From Dyadobacter luteus (GTDB lineage Bacteria; Bacteroidota; Bacteroidia; Cytophagales; Spirosomataceae), in contig NZ_QNUL01000014.1 of NCBI RefSeq assembly GCF_003383615.1, positions 62,001 to 126,000 on the forward strand: a stretch of 64,000 nt of DNA, given 5' to 3'. The notes below the pieces were generated by a model. It was not told where the DNA came from, searched no databases, and saw only the letters and a list, made by a program, of their open reading frames with translations. Positions within the stretch are counted from its first letter, which is position 1; each line of letters begins with the position of its first letter. This document shows positions 53,767 to 63,563 of this stretch, piece by piece. A program made the position numbers and the translations under genes.

Positions 53767-54948
53767 ATGTCTTTATATACTACAAAAGCACCTGTTACAA
53801 TAACCTGCAATAAACGCCTGGCTCCTTATCTGGAACAGGAAGTCAGAAATCTGGGATTTCAGATTGAAGAAGCATTTGTTACTGGTGTACGTGTTACCGC
53901 TTCAATCAACGAATGTATCCGTCTCAATCTGAATTTGTATTGCGCAAGCCAGGTTTTGTACAGCCTGGAAAAGTTTCAGGCCAGGAATGCGGATGAGGTT
54001 TACAAGCATCTTTTGAATATTCGCTGGGAGGAAATCATTCCTGACCCGGGTTATTTTTCGGTGACCAGTAATGTTCAGAATCCTACGATTAACAATAATA
54101 TGTTTGCCAATGTGAGGGTGAAAGATGCCATCGTTGACAGACTAAGGGAAAAACGGGGAACCAGGCCTTCAACGGGTTCCGAATTGGCCGGTACAGTGAT
54201 CCATTTATTCTGGAAAAATGACGACGCCGAAATCTTTTTGGACACTGCGGGAGATTCTCTGGCCAGACACGGATACAGAAAAATTCCGGGTCGCGCTCCT
54301 ATGCTGGAAGCACTGGCCTCAGCTACAATCCTTGCCGGACAGTGGAACAGAAAATCGCCCTTCATTAATCCGATGTGCGGATCAGGAACACTTGCAATTG
54401 AAGCAGCTTTGATCGCAAGTAATAGTCGTCCGGGTCTTTTCAGAGATAATTATGCCTTTATGCATTTGCAGGGCTATGATGAAGAGGTCTACTACAAAGA
54501 GCAGGATTTACTCGAAGAACAAATTATAGATGTACCGGATCTGAGGATTATCGCGACCGACTACAGCGACATGGCGATTATCAATGCGAAAAAGAATGCA
54601 GTTGCAGCTGGTGTAGCCAGCCTGATTGAATTTGATGTATGCGATTTTGCCGAAACAGAGGTTCCTGTAGGTGAAAAGGGAATCTTTATTGTCAATCCCG
54701 AATATGGTGACAGACTTGGCAACGTGGATGAACTGGAGGAAACATACAGCCGCATTGGTGATTTCATGAAGCAGAAATGCGGAGGATACTACGGATATGT
54801 TTTTACCGGAAACCTGGAGCTCGCCAAAAAAATCGGATTGAAAGCCAAGCGACGTATTGAGTTCTATAACGGGACTATAGATTGCCGCTTACTCGAATAC
54901 GAACTTTACGAAGGAAGCCGCGCAAACAAAATACCAAACCTGGCATAG
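53767..54948 (+). CDS. THUMP-domain RNA methyltransferase (RlmL-like)
   Basis: A 393-residue protein with an N-terminal ferredoxin-like/THUMP region (about 5-150) and a class I methyltransferase domain. LARHGYRKIPGRAPMLEALA precedes motif I FINPMCGSGTLAIEAALIA, and motif II is IATDYSDMAIINAKKNA. The catalytic N-P-P-Y motif reads NPEYGDRL, with Glu in place of the second Pro. In E. coli the related half of RlmKL makes m2G2445 in 23S rRNA. A short hydrophilic protein gene follows. Confidence 0.88.
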   Translation: MSLYTTKAPVTITCNKRLAPYLEQEVRNLGFQIEEAFVTGVRVTASINECIRLNLNLYCASQVLYSLEKFQARNADEVYKHLLNIRWEEIIPDPGYFSVTSNVQNPTINNNMFANVRVKDAIVDRLREKRGTRPSTGSELAGTVIHLFWKNDDAEIFLDTAGDSLARHGYRKIPGRAPMLEALASATILAGQWNRKSPFINPMCGSGTLAIEAALIASNSRPGLFRDNYAFMHLQGYDEEVYYKEQDLLEEQIIDVPDLRIIATDYSDMAIINAKKNAVAAGVASLIEFDVCDFAETEVPVGEKGIFIVNPEYGDRLGNVDELEETYSRIGDFMKQKCGGYYGYVFTGNLELAKKIGLKAKRRIEFYNGTIDCRLLEYELYEGSRANKIPNLA

Positions 54949-54986
54949 TTTTGTTGGTAATCAGTGCCTTATCAACAGAAACGACT

Positions 54987-55154
54987 ATGAAACAGGCACA
55001 AACATCGAAGACGTCAGGTGGGGCCGGAAACGGGATAAAACGAACTGAAAACAAGGACAATCTCGACAGCCGTCACAAAGAGGAAGAAATGGTGAAGGGT
55101 AACCACATTACCAATAACCAAAAAGAAACGAGAAGTACGACAAAGAGCAAATAG
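54987..55154 (+). CDS. Small hydrophilic hypothetical protein
   Basis: A 55-residue, highly charged protein beginning MKQAQTSKTSGGAGNG. It is rich in Lys, Glu, Asn and Thr and contains NKDNLDSRHKEEEMVKGNH. It has no hydrophobic core and is probably disordered. It starts 38 bp after the RlmL-like gene and its stop codon abuts a strong terminator, which supports it being the real last gene of the transcript. Function unknown. Confidence 0.55.
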   Translation: MKQAQTSKTSGGAGNGIKRTENKDNLDSRHKEEEMVKGNHITNNQKETRSTTKSK

Positions 55155-55197
55155 AAAATCCCCGGACTGGTCGCAGGCAGGTCCGGGGATTTTTTAC
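55155..55197 (+). terminator. Terminator after the small hydrophilic protein gene
   Basis: AAAATCCCCGGAC (55155-55167) pairs perfectly with GTCCGGGGATTTT (55181-55193) across a 13-nt loop, then more T. Confidence 0.85.
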
Positions 55198-55295
55198 GTA
55201 TTTCATACCTTACTTTTTGGTAACGTATGTGTATTTTCGCGTTCGGTATAACATAGGGCACCAAGCATACGTTGAAAAGGTGTAATTACTAGAAA

Positions 55296-55871
55296 ATGAA
55301 AATATCTGCTTTACCTTTTCTTCTACTGCTATTTTTTCTCTCCTCATGTGAGTGGTGGGGAAATCAGCCAAGTTTCGAAGATGACTTTATCACCTATACG
55401 ATCAAAACCGGTTCTCACGAAGTGGAGAAAAATACCAATAGTTTGTTTACGGGAAGTTCCATGAAATTTCAGGCTGTATTTGATAGCAGTTGCATCTACA
55501 AAACCGTCTCTCCGGAAAATCAGCACGATATCAATAAACTAATGGGTTTTTCTGATTGCAGCTCACAACATCATGTTAATAGTGCACGCTTTGGTTGGAA
55601 CTGGCGGGAAAACGCGCTCAGAATTTATGCATATATCTATCGAGACGGCGAAAGGCAGGAAAAGGAACTGGGAACAGCAGAATTGGGCAAGACAATGAAT
55701 TATGCTATCCGGACTGAAGGTAATACCTACGTCTTTACATTTAATGGTACCGAAACTGTAATGCCTCGATATTGCTCTGGAGGAACTGGTGTCGCCTACA
55801 AACTGCTACCCTACTTTGGTGGAAATGAACCTTCTCCCAAGGATATCAGGATTAGAATCCGCAATCTCTAG
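55296..55871 (+). CDS. Hypothetical lipoprotein
   Basis: A 191-residue exported protein. The signal sequence MKISALPFLLLLFFLSSC ends in a clear lipobox with Cys18. The mature part is mostly beta-strand and contains four Cys (in SSCIYKT, SDCSSQ, RYCSGG and the lipobox), with aromatic-rich strands ALRIYAYIYRDGE. I do not recognise the family. It stands alone between a terminator and a small gene. Confidence 0.75.
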   Translation: MKISALPFLLLLFFLSSCEWWGNQPSFEDDFITYTIKTGSHEVEKNTNSLFTGSSMKFQAVFDSSCIYKTVSPENQHDINKLMGFSDCSSQHHVNSARFGWNWRENALRIYAYIYRDGERQEKELGTAELGKTMNYAIRTEGNTYVFTFNGTETVMPRYCSGGTGVAYKLLPYFGGNEPSPKDIRIRIRNL

Positions 55872-56042
55872 CGTTGCCCGTTTTGGGGAAGATTAACCAC
55901 GAAAAATACTTTGTAGCCTGTGGTAGGTCGATTTATTCTATTGCATAGTGTTTGTAAAAGTTACTCAATAGTAGCCGATGGTAGATTTTGGGAAATTTTT
56001 TCCATGATTTACCCATGGCGGTTACTTAAACTTTTCACAACT

Positions 56043-56318
56043 ATGAAGAATACCGGTCTTGCAGATACAGTTCAACTGCACTTGCTTAGAAATTTTTTAG
56101 AAAAAGTGGGTGATACCAATGAGGACACCAGATACAGTCAGGAGCAGGAACCTCTCGTTCAGTTACTGATTGATCTTTGTATCCATTTAGAGAAAACCTC
56201 TATTGTTGAGGACTTTGAGCAACCATTTATCCATCCTATGATTACAGTTCAAAAATGGAACGAAGAGCTCAAATTAATAGTCGACGAGCAAATCAGTAAA
56301 GTTACTTCTCCATCGTAA
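56043..56318 (+). CDS. Small hypothetical protein
   Basis: A 91-residue soluble helical protein beginning MKNTGLADTVQLHLLRNFLEKV. It has no signal peptide or known motif. The frame is open 41 codons further upstream, but that part has a hydrophobic, irregular composition, so I start at the ATG at 56043. A gap of 262 bp without recognisable features separates it from the signalling operon. Confidence 0.5.
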   Translation: MKNTGLADTVQLHLLRNFLEKVGDTNEDTRYSQEQEPLVQLLIDLCIHLEKTSIVEDFEQPFIHPMITVQKWNEELKLIVDEQISKVTSPS

Positions 56319-56580
56319 AGCTTATGATGTAACCGCATGTAGTGCTTGGTATGATATTTATAGATTCAACGTGTTCGATTCAGCACGTATAGCTAAAAGC
56401 GTTTCCTATGCAAGCGTACGGACAGATTTAAACGGTGATAGATAATCCGCATTGTACACACACCCAAGTATTTTAGAGTAGGAAAACAGGCATATCTGAC
56501 TTGTTCAAATAGCTGCCGGAATAAGCTGATATAGCTGTTCCGAATTCAAAATGACTCAAAAGTAATTTTAATAGTAAGGC

Positions 56581-58203
56581 ATGATTCTTATCGTTGACGA
56601 CAGACCAGAGAATATTCTACCTCTGAAACGTATCCTTGAAATGCACGGATACAGGACAGATTCGGCAGAATCGGGGGAAGAGGCGTTAAAAAAGGTACTG
56701 TCTACTGATTATTCGGTGATTATCATGGACGTACAGATGCCGGGGATGGACGGTTTTGAGGTAGCCGAGGCCATGTCTGGTTTCAGTAAAGCAAAGGATA
56801 TTCCCATCATCTTTCTCTCTGCGGTAAACAAAGAAAAAAAATTTATTACTAAGGGCTACTCTTCGGGAGGTATAGACTATCTGACAAAACCCGTTGATAC
56901 AGACATTCTGTTGTTAAAAATCAGAACTTTCAAAAAGCTTTTTGAACAACAACAAGAACTGAAAAGTATTCAGGTATCCCTGCAGAAAGAGATTGAAATA
57001 AGAAAACAGGCGCAGGAAGAGCTGGATGGCCGTAATACGGAACTACACTCTGTGCTGGAATCCTTGCCGCAGATTGCCTTTACCATGAATGTGAGCGGGC
57101 ACATTGAATATGTGAACGCGCACTGGTACAATTACTCCGACGATGCCCATACTTTCCCGGAAGTACATGTTGATGATCATGTGGTCTGTCATCAGTTCAT
57201 GGCGCAGCTGCAGCACGATGGAGAGTTCTCGCGGGAGATTCGTCTTGTAGATAAGAAAAATAACGGTTACCGGCATTTTCTTTTTACCGCAATTCCCGTT
57301 CAACAACAGGAAATTACCGTAAAATGGGTTGGTACATTTACCAATATTGACCAGCAAAAGGTGGCACACGAGATTTTGGAAAAACAGGTGTCACTAAGGA
57401 CCAGTGAACTCGTCAACAAGAATGCTGAGCTTGAAACCTCCAATCACGAATTGCAACAGTTTGCATGGGTGGTCTCACATGACCTCAAAGAGCCTTTGCG
57501 AAAAATACAAACCTTCAGTCATCTTGTGAAGGATAAGTTTCTTGCCGGAAATGATGAAGCAATTTCGTATCTCGACAGGTCAATTGGCGCTTCCGCCCGT
57601 ATGTCACTATTAATTAGCGACTTATTGGATTATTCCCGACTGTCTGTTCAGGCGAGTTTCTCCCCTACCAATATCAACCAGCTGATTGATGACATTCTGG
57701 AAGACTTTAAGGAAGCCATTGCAGAGCGAAATGTACAGATATCTATAGATGCAATACCAACCATAGATACGATCCCGAGCCAGATCAGGCAGGTCTTTCA
57801 GAATCTGATCAGCAATGCACTTAAATTTTCGCGGAACCAGCCCACTCCTGTGATCAGTATTCAGAGCGAATTGACAGATCAATTGTCTGTTGAGAGTGCC
57901 GCAATTGAAAATGGTGATTACTGCCGGATCACGATTGAAGATAATGGAATCGGTTTCGATGAAAAATTCCTGGATCGGATTTTCGTCATCTTCCAGCGTC
58001 TGAACAATCAGCGTAATTATGAGGGTACTGGTATTGGTCTTGCGATCGCAAAAAAAATCATAGATAAACACAACGGGCTGATTTCGGCTCAAAGTAAAGA
58101 AAACCAGGGTGCGCGATTCATAGTCGTGTTACCAGTAATTCAATCTTTTTCAGAGCCTGTAAACAGCACAGATCCACAATCAACCGATGAGAAGAACGTC
58201 TAA
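56581..58203 (+). CDS. Receiver-PAS hybrid histidine kinase
   Basis: A 540-residue soluble kinase. An N-terminal receiver domain has phosphoacceptor D50 (VIIMDVQMPGMDGFE) and K103 in YLTKPVD. A coiled linker (about 118-155) leads to a PAS domain (about 155-260). The kinase core has H300 in WVVSHDLKEPLRKIQ, N box NLISNALKF, and G boxes DNGIGFDE and GTGIGLAIAKK. With no membrane span it is likely driven by phosphotransfer into its own receiver. Its end overlaps the next kinase gene by 17 bp, so both are translated from one message. Confidence 0.92.
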   Translation: MILIVDDRPENILPLKRILEMHGYRTDSAESGEEALKKVLSTDYSVIIMDVQMPGMDGFEVAEAMSGFSKAKDIPIIFLSAVNKEKKFITKGYSSGGIDYLTKPVDTDILLLKIRTFKKLFEQQQELKSIQVSLQKEIEIRKQAQEELDGRNTELHSVLESLPQIAFTMNVSGHIEYVNAHWYNYSDDAHTFPEVHVDDHVVCHQFMAQLQHDGEFSREIRLVDKKNNGYRHFLFTAIPVQQQEITVKWVGTFTNIDQQKVAHEILEKQVSLRTSELVNKNAELETSNHELQQFAWVVSHDLKEPLRKIQTFSHLVKDKFLAGNDEAISYLDRSIGASARMSLLISDLLDYSRLSVQASFSPTNINQLIDDILEDFKEAIAERNVQISIDAIPTIDTIPSQIRQVFQNLISNALKFSRNQPTPVISIQSELTDQLSVESAAIENGDYCRITIEDNGIGFDEKFLDRIFVIFQRLNNQRNYEGTGIGLAIAKKIIDKHNGLISAQSKENQGARFIVVLPVIQSFSEPVNSTDPQSTDEKNV

Positions 58204-61200
58204 TTCAATTATTTATCAACTCAAAATTGTATTTACAGCTTCAGTACTATTGCTGTTGGTCAGCCTTGTCGCCTCTTTCTACAGCACCCAGAAACTGATT
58301 TACAACTCTCAGCTGGTGAATCATACCAATCAGGTGCTGATCGAATCAGAGAACATTATCTCATTTATGAAAGATGCTGAGACAGGTCAGCGGGGATTTT
58401 TACTCACCCTCGATTCTAAATTTCTGGAGCCTTACAATGGTGCCTATGAAAAGGCGAATGCCGCCTACAGCCTTGTACTAGCACTTACGGTAGACAATGA
58501 AGTGCAGCAAAAAATGCTGATTCCTTTGAAGGAACGACTTGAAGCCCGGTTTGCTCAGATGGACCGTGTTATTGATATGGCTGAAAAGGACGAAACTTAC
58601 ATAGCAAGTTCTGAAAGACGTATTGCGGAAATGAATCGTGGCAAAAAGATCATGGACGATGTCCGTATGATTATTAATCAGGTAAAGGCTGAAGAAGAAA
58701 GTATGCTGAAAGCCAGATTAAGCCAACAGGAACTTTACATCCAATATACCCCGTACCTGCTTCTGATAGCAGCTTTGGTTTCAATATTGATTACCGGTTT
58801 TGCTTATGTCAGGATCAGAAGAGACATGGGTCAGCGTATTGCTCAGCAGGAACAGGACGACAAAGTGTACCAACAAACGCGCCGCAGAATCGCAGCGATG
58901 GAAGAAGTAACGGAGCAAATTTCCGGTGGAAATTACTCCATTCGTTCAAGCGACAAAGAAGATGATGATTTGGGACGGATATCCTCTGCGCTCAACACCA
59001 TGACCGAATCATTGGAGAAAACATTCACGGATCTTGAAGATCGTACTTGGTTGCAGGGCGGAAGTATGCGCATCGCGGATGCCATTCGCGGCGAGCGTAT
59101 TCTGAAAAACCTATCGGTAAATCTTATAGAGACCATTACCAGTTATATCAATGCCCCAGTCGGGACTATATATATTCAGGACAAAGACTGGAATTTCAAA
59201 CTAACGGCGGCACATGCCGCTGCTGCGGCACCCGATTATCTCTTTGCGGGAGATGGTATATCAGGTCAGGTGATTCTCAGTAAGGAGATCACGGTTGTCA
59301 GCCACATTCCTGATAATTATTTAATGGTTAAGTCTACGCTGGGAGCTACTGTACCCGCTGCCATTGTGGTAATTCCGTTGATTCATTCAGGCGAATGTAT
59401 CGGAATTATTGAATTGGGTATGCTGGTTGCTCCAAATGAGTTAGAGCAGCAATTGTTCAGAGATACCCAGGATGCAATTTCGATTGGGATAAATTCAGCA
59501 CTGGATTATGTAAAACTTCAGAATTTCCTTGAAGAGACGCAAGCGCAATCGGAAGAGCTTCAGGCGCAGCACAATGAACTGGAAAACCTGAATTCCGAAC
59601 TGGAAGCTCAGGCGCAAAAATTACAGGCATCTGATGAAGAGCTGCGTGTACAACAGGAAGAGTTACAGCAGATTAACGAAGAGCTGGAAGAAAGAAGTGG
59701 CCTGTTGGAAGAGAGGAATTATGAAATCAGAAAGAAAGCTGCGGAGCTGGAACTGACAACCAGATATAAATCTGAGTTTTTGGCAAACATGTCTCATGAG
59801 CTCAGAACACCACTGAATTCTATTCTGCTGCTAAGCAGGCTACTTGCGGAGAATGAAGAAAAAAACATGACTGCAGACCAGGTTGAGTATGCTTCAGTAA
59901 TCCGGTCTTCGGGAAATGGTTTACTTGGGCTGATCGACGAGATACTCGATCTATCGAAGATTGAAGCAGGCAAAATGGAGCTTGACTATGTAACAAGTTC
60001 AGTAAAGGATATTTGTCAGGATTTAAAAGCTTTGTTTGCGCCTGTGGCGAAGGATAAAGGACTCGAATTGAACATTAATATTTCCGGGCAAACCCCGTCT
60101 CATTTTGAAACTGACAAAACAAGGCTCGAACAAGTCCTAAAAAACCTGGTTTCCAATGCACTTAAATTTACATCACAAGGTGCTGTTAGCATTGATGTGA
60201 GACCAGGAAAGTCTGATGATAAAATTGAGTTCGAAGTACACGACACCGGAATCGGTATAGCACCAGACAAGCTACATCTTATATTTGAAGCCTTCCAACA
60301 GGCTGATGGTTCAACCAAAAGGAAATACGGTGGTACCGGTCTGGGGCTTTCTATCAGCAGGGAACTTGTAAAGCTGCTTGGTGGCGAAATTTGGGTAACG
60401 AGTGCTCCCGGCGAAGGAAGTCATTTCTTTATCAGCATACCAACAGGAAAAGAAGCTGCGTTGGCTGCAAGAGAAAATGAGGCTTTGCCCCTACTGGAAA
60501 TGGTGCAACCCGCAACCAGCTCGGATACAGTGTCTCAATATGTAACTACAACCATTCCCGAGAACATACCAGACGACAGAGCCGACATTCTGGATTCGGA
60601 TAAGGTCATTCTGATTGTAGAAGACGATACGCTTTTTGCCAGAACCTTACAGGAATATACGCGTAAAAAGGGTTATAAATGCATCGTTGCCGTACGGGGT
60701 GATGAAGGTCTGCAACTCGCAGAAGTGTTTAAGCCTATGGGCATTCTGCTTGATATTGAGCTACCTGTGATGAGCGGCTGGCAGGTTATGGATGCACTGA
60801 AAAGTAATGCTGAAACGCGGCACATACCGGTACATATCATGTCATCGCACAGGATGAAAAATGAAAGTTTGCTCAAAGGCGCGGTTGATTTTATAGACAA
60901 ACCGATGGTAGCAGACCGGATGAAGGAGGTGTTTGACAAAATCGAATATGTAATCAGTAAAAAATCGAAAAAGGTACTGATTGTCGAAGATAACAGCAAA
61001 CATGCTAAGGCGCTTGCCTACTTCCTGGAGACGTTCAACATCAATTCGGAACTGAAAAGTAATATTACTGAGGGTGTTGAAGCACTGCAAAACAACCAGG
61101 TCGACTGTGTGATACTGGATATGGGTATCCCCGACAAACGCGCTTATGAAACGCTGGAAGAGGCCAAAAAGAACCCGGGATTGGAAAACATTCCTATTAT

Positions 61201-61777
61201 CATATTTACAGGAAAAAGTCTTTCTTTATCGGAGGAACAAAGAATCAAGAAGTATGCTGATTCAATTATCGTAAAAACAGCTCACTCCTACCAGCGTATG
61301 CTGGATGAGGTTTCGCTGTTTCTTCATGTAGTGGAAGAGAACAAAAAGCCTGCGACAGAATCAGATATGCGCAAACTGGGTGCATTGAGCGATATTCTGA
61401 AGGATAAAACGGTACTGATCGCGGACGATGATGTAAGAAACATATTCTCTCTGTCCAAGTCGCTGGAGAATTACAAAATGAACATTGTAACAGCCCTGGA
61501 TGGAAAGGAAGCACTTGCCCGTTTACATGAAAATCCTGAAATTGACGTCGTACTATTGGATATGATGATGCCGCAGATGGATGGGTATGAAACAGCGAAG
61601 AGGATAAGGGAAAATCATAAATGGAGGAATTTACCTGTGATCGCGGTTACAGCAAAAGCAATGACCGGCGACCGGGAGAAATGTATCAACGCAGGTGCCT
61701 CTGATTATATAACCAAGCCGGTAGATATAGATCAGCTTCTGTCTCTATTAAGAGTTTGGCTTTATGAGAAGGCCTGA
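58187..61777 (+). CDS. Multidomain hybrid histidine kinase (CHASE3-HAMP-GAF-HK-REC x3)
   Basis: A 1196-residue membrane kinase. Two membrane helices (13-33 and 187-208) flank a periplasmic CHASE3-type sensor (DAETGQRGFLLTLD at 63-76). HAMP follows at about 210-280, then GAF (300-440), a long Glu/Gln-rich coiled coil (445-525), the kinase core with H537, N657 and G box at D686, and three receivers with D856, D978 and D1125. The second receiver is less canonical (DMGIPDKRAYE). The gene overlaps its upstream neighbour and is followed by a single-receiver protein, CheR and CheB. Confidence 0.92.
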   Translation: MRRTSNSIIYQLKIVFTASVLLLLVSLVASFYSTQKLIYNSQLVNHTNQVLIESENIISFMKDAETGQRGFLLTLDSKFLEPYNGAYEKANAAYSLVLALTVDNEVQQKMLIPLKERLEARFAQMDRVIDMAEKDETYIASSERRIAEMNRGKKIMDDVRMIINQVKAEEESMLKARLSQQELYIQYTPYLLLIAALVSILITGFAYVRIRRDMGQRIAQQEQDDKVYQQTRRRIAAMEEVTEQISGGNYSIRSSDKEDDDLGRISSALNTMTESLEKTFTDLEDRTWLQGGSMRIADAIRGERILKNLSVNLIETITSYINAPVGTIYIQDKDWNFKLTAAHAAAAAPDYLFAGDGISGQVILSKEITVVSHIPDNYLMVKSTLGATVPAAIVVIPLIHSGECIGIIELGMLVAPNELEQQLFRDTQDAISIGINSALDYVKLQNFLEETQAQSEELQAQHNELENLNSELEAQAQKLQASDEELRVQQEELQQINEELEERSGLLEERNYEIRKKAAELELTTRYKSEFLANMSHELRTPLNSILLLSRLLAENEEKNMTADQVEYASVIRSSGNGLLGLIDEILDLSKIEAGKMELDYVTSSVKDICQDLKALFAPVAKDKGLELNINISGQTPSHFETDKTRLEQVLKNLVSNALKFTSQGAVSIDVRPGKSDDKIEFEVHDTGIGIAPDKLHLIFEAFQQADGSTKRKYGGTGLGLSISRELVKLLGGEIWVTSAPGEGSHFFISIPTGKEAALAARENEALPLLEMVQPATSSDTVSQYVTTTIPENIPDDRADILDSDKVILIVEDDTLFARTLQEYTRKKGYKCIVAVRGDEGLQLAEVFKPMGILLDIELPVMSGWQVMDALKSNAETRHIPVHIMSSHRMKNESLLKGAVDFIDKPMVADRMKEVFDKIEYVISKKSKKVLIVEDNSKHAKALAYFLETFNINSELKSNITEGVEALQNNQVDCVILDMGIPDKRAYETLEEAKKNPGLENIPIIIFTGKSLSLSEEQRIKKYADSIIVKTAHSYQRMLDEVSLFLHVVEENKKPATESDMRKLGALSDILKDKTVLIADDDVRNIFSLSKSLENYKMNIVTALDGKEALARLHENPEIDVVLLDMMMPQMDGYETAKRIRENHKWRNLPVIAVTAKAMTGDREKCINAGASDYITKPVDIDQLLSLLRVWLYEKA

Positions 61778-61808
61778 AAAGTGAGGAATTATCTGAACAC
61801 GAAATAAC

Positions 61809-62192
61809 ATGAACAAAAAGAAAGTGTTGATTATAGATGACGACGCAAGGAATATTTTTGCATTGTCTGCAACGCTTAAAGCCAGATCTTATGTGTGTTT
61901 ATCACGCAATGGTGCTCCAGAAGCCATTGAGCTTCTCAGAGAAAATGACGATATTGATATAGTACTGATCGACATGATGATGCCGGAAATGGATGGCTAT
62001 GAGGCTATTCCGATTATTAAAGGGCTCCAAAATCATGCGCAAACACCAGTCATTGCAGTAACTGCGCAGGCTATGGTTGGTGATCGCGAGAAATGCCTGG
62101 CTGCCGGTGCGGACGGCTACATCTCCAAACCTATCGACGTGGATCAATTATTATTGCTATTGCAGAAAGATAACACCGATAGCGATGATTGA
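61809..62192 (+). CDS. Single-domain response regulator
   Basis: A 127-residue stand-alone receiver. Acidic pocket residues lie in LIIDDDARN, phosphoacceptor D55 in IVLIDMMMPEMDGYE, and the conserved Lys in YISKPIDVDQ. It closely resembles the third receiver of the preceding kinase, suggesting duplication. With no output domain it probably passes phosphate between partners. Its stop overlaps the cheR start by 8 bp. Confidence 0.92.
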   Translation: MNKKKVLIIDDDARNIFALSATLKARSYVCLSRNGAPEAIELLRENDDIDIVLIDMMMPEMDGYEAIPIIKGLQNHAQTPVIAVTAQAMVGDREKCLAAGADGYISKPIDVDQLLLLLQKDNTDSDD

Positions 62193-62994
62193 GGATGAGG
62201 ATATCGAACTGCTACTGACCGATCTGTTCGAATTGCATGGTTACGATTTTACAAGTTATTCCCGGGCTTCGCTGAAGCGCAGGATCAACAGACTTTATTC
62301 ATTAGATAAATTTCCGAGTTTTGCTGAGTTGCGTTACCGCGTAAGAAGCGATACATCTTACCTAAAGCGCTTTGTGGAAGAAATTACGGTGAACGTCACA
62401 GAGATGTTTCGTGATCCCACTTTTTACCTTTCCTTGCGTAATGATATCTTGCCGATATTAGGCACGAAACCGTTCATAAGGATCTGGCATGCGGGCTGTT
62501 CTACGGGCGAAGAAGTCTATTCAATGGCCATTTTGCTAAAGGAGGCGGGCTTGCTGCGGAAATCGTTGCTGTATGCTACCGACCTGAATCCTACTGTACT
62601 GGAAAAAGTGCGCAGAGGGATATTCCCGATGAACCAGATGAAACAGTATTCGGAAAGTTATATTGCTTCGGGTGGTGAAATGGATTTTTCTGACTATTAC
62701 ACAGCGAACTACGGTCAAGCGAAATTTAACGGAGAGCTTTCCGAGAAAATAATTATTTCAACACATAACCTGGTTTCGGATAGTTCATTTAATGAATTTG
62801 ATCTGATTCTTTGTCGCAACGTACTTATCTATTTTGATAAGGATTTACAGGACAGGGTGTTAAGGCTATTCGATTCAAGTCTTGGTTCACTCGGATACCT
62901 TGCATTAGGATCCAAGGAAACATTAAAGTTCTCAGTAGTCCAACACAACTACAAGCAGCTGAATCGTGAAAAGATATGGAAAAAAGTAGTGTAA
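62185..62994 (+). CDS. cheR: CheR-type protein-glutamate methyltransferase
   Basis: A 269-residue SAM-dependent enzyme that methylates Glu side chains. The N-terminal helical domain has YDFTSYSRASLKRRINR. The catalytic domain has RDPTFYLSLRNDILP, HAGCSTGEEVYSMAILL for SAM binding, YATDLNPTVLEKVRRGIF, and LILCRNVLIYFDKDLQ. I start at the ATG at 62185 rather than the longer frame, which reads through the regulator's coding sequence. The cheB gene overlaps its end by 19 bp. No chemoreceptor is visible in the window. Confidence 0.93.
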   Translation: MIEDEDIELLLTDLFELHGYDFTSYSRASLKRRINRLYSLDKFPSFAELRYRVRSDTSYLKRFVEEITVNVTEMFRDPTFYLSLRNDILPILGTKPFIRIWHAGCSTGEEVYSMAILLKEAGLLRKSLLYATDLNPTVLEKVRRGIFPMNQMKQYSESYIASGGEMDFSDYYTANYGQAKFNGELSEKIIISTHNLVSDSSFNEFDLILCRNVLIYFDKDLQDRVLRLFDSSLGSLGYLALGSKETLKFSVVQHNYKQLNREKIWKKVV

Positions 62995-63563
62995 ATTCCG
63001 GAGTTAAAGTAATTGCAATTGGTGGTTCGGCAGGAAGTCTGGAAGTGCTTTTCCAACTACTGCCGTTGTTGAGAGATGATATTAAGGTATCAATTCTGAT
63101 TGTTCTGCACCGTCGTAATTCCGCAGATTCTTCGCTTTCTGAACTACTCGCCAGCAAGTGTCATTTGCCTTTACATGAGGCGGATGATAAAGATGTCATT
63201 CAGGCCGGTCACATTTATCTCGCCCCATCTGATTATCATCTACTGGTCGAAAAAGATCATACATTATCTCTGGATGATTCTGAAAAAGTGAATTACAGCA
63301 GACCAAGTTTGGACGTAACATTTGAATCGGCGGCGGATGTATATGGCCCGGCTCTGACCGGTATTGTTCTTTCAGGCGCTAATGACGACGGTACGCTGGG
63401 ACTGCAGGCGATCAAGAAAATGGGTGGAACTATCATCGTGCAAGATCCCGAAACAGCTCAAATCCCGATCATGCCCCAAAATGCACTGACGCACCTTGCT
63501 ATCGACCATATTTTTTCAATTCGCCAAATGGCGGAGTACCTTAATTCGGCAGAATTAAACTGA
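62976..63563 (+). CDS. cheB: CheB-type protein-glutamate methylesterase without receiver
   Basis: A 195-residue stand-alone methylesterase domain. The catalytic triad is S18 (AIGGSAGS), H45 (IVLHRR) and D138 (SGANDDGT). It lacks the N-terminal receiver of chemotaxis CheB, so it is not directly phosphorylated. IYLAPSDYHLLVE and VSRPS-like NYSRPSLDVTFESAA are family signatures. It overlaps cheR by 19 bp, and the pair closes the signalling operon. Confidence 0.92.
   Translation: MEKSSVNSGVKVIAIGGSAGSLEVLFQLLPLLRDDIKVSILIVLHRRNSADSSLSELLASKCHLPLHEADDKDVIQAGHIYLAPSDYHLLVEKDHTLSLDDSEKVNYSRPSLDVTFESAADVYGPALTGIVLSGANDDGTLGLQAIKKMGGTIIVQDPETAQIPIMPQNALTHLAIDHIFSIRQMAEYLNSAELN

Noticed and set aside
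57622..58092. Reverse-strand open frame of 156 codons inside the receiver-PAS kinase
   Set aside because: It is antisense to the kinase core, with no motif of its own.
62077..62184. N-terminal extension of CheR through the response-regulator gene
   Set aside because: It would place 36 codons of out-of-frame regulator sequence before the canonical CheR N-terminus. The ATG at 62185 fits the family and gives a normal 8-bp overlap.
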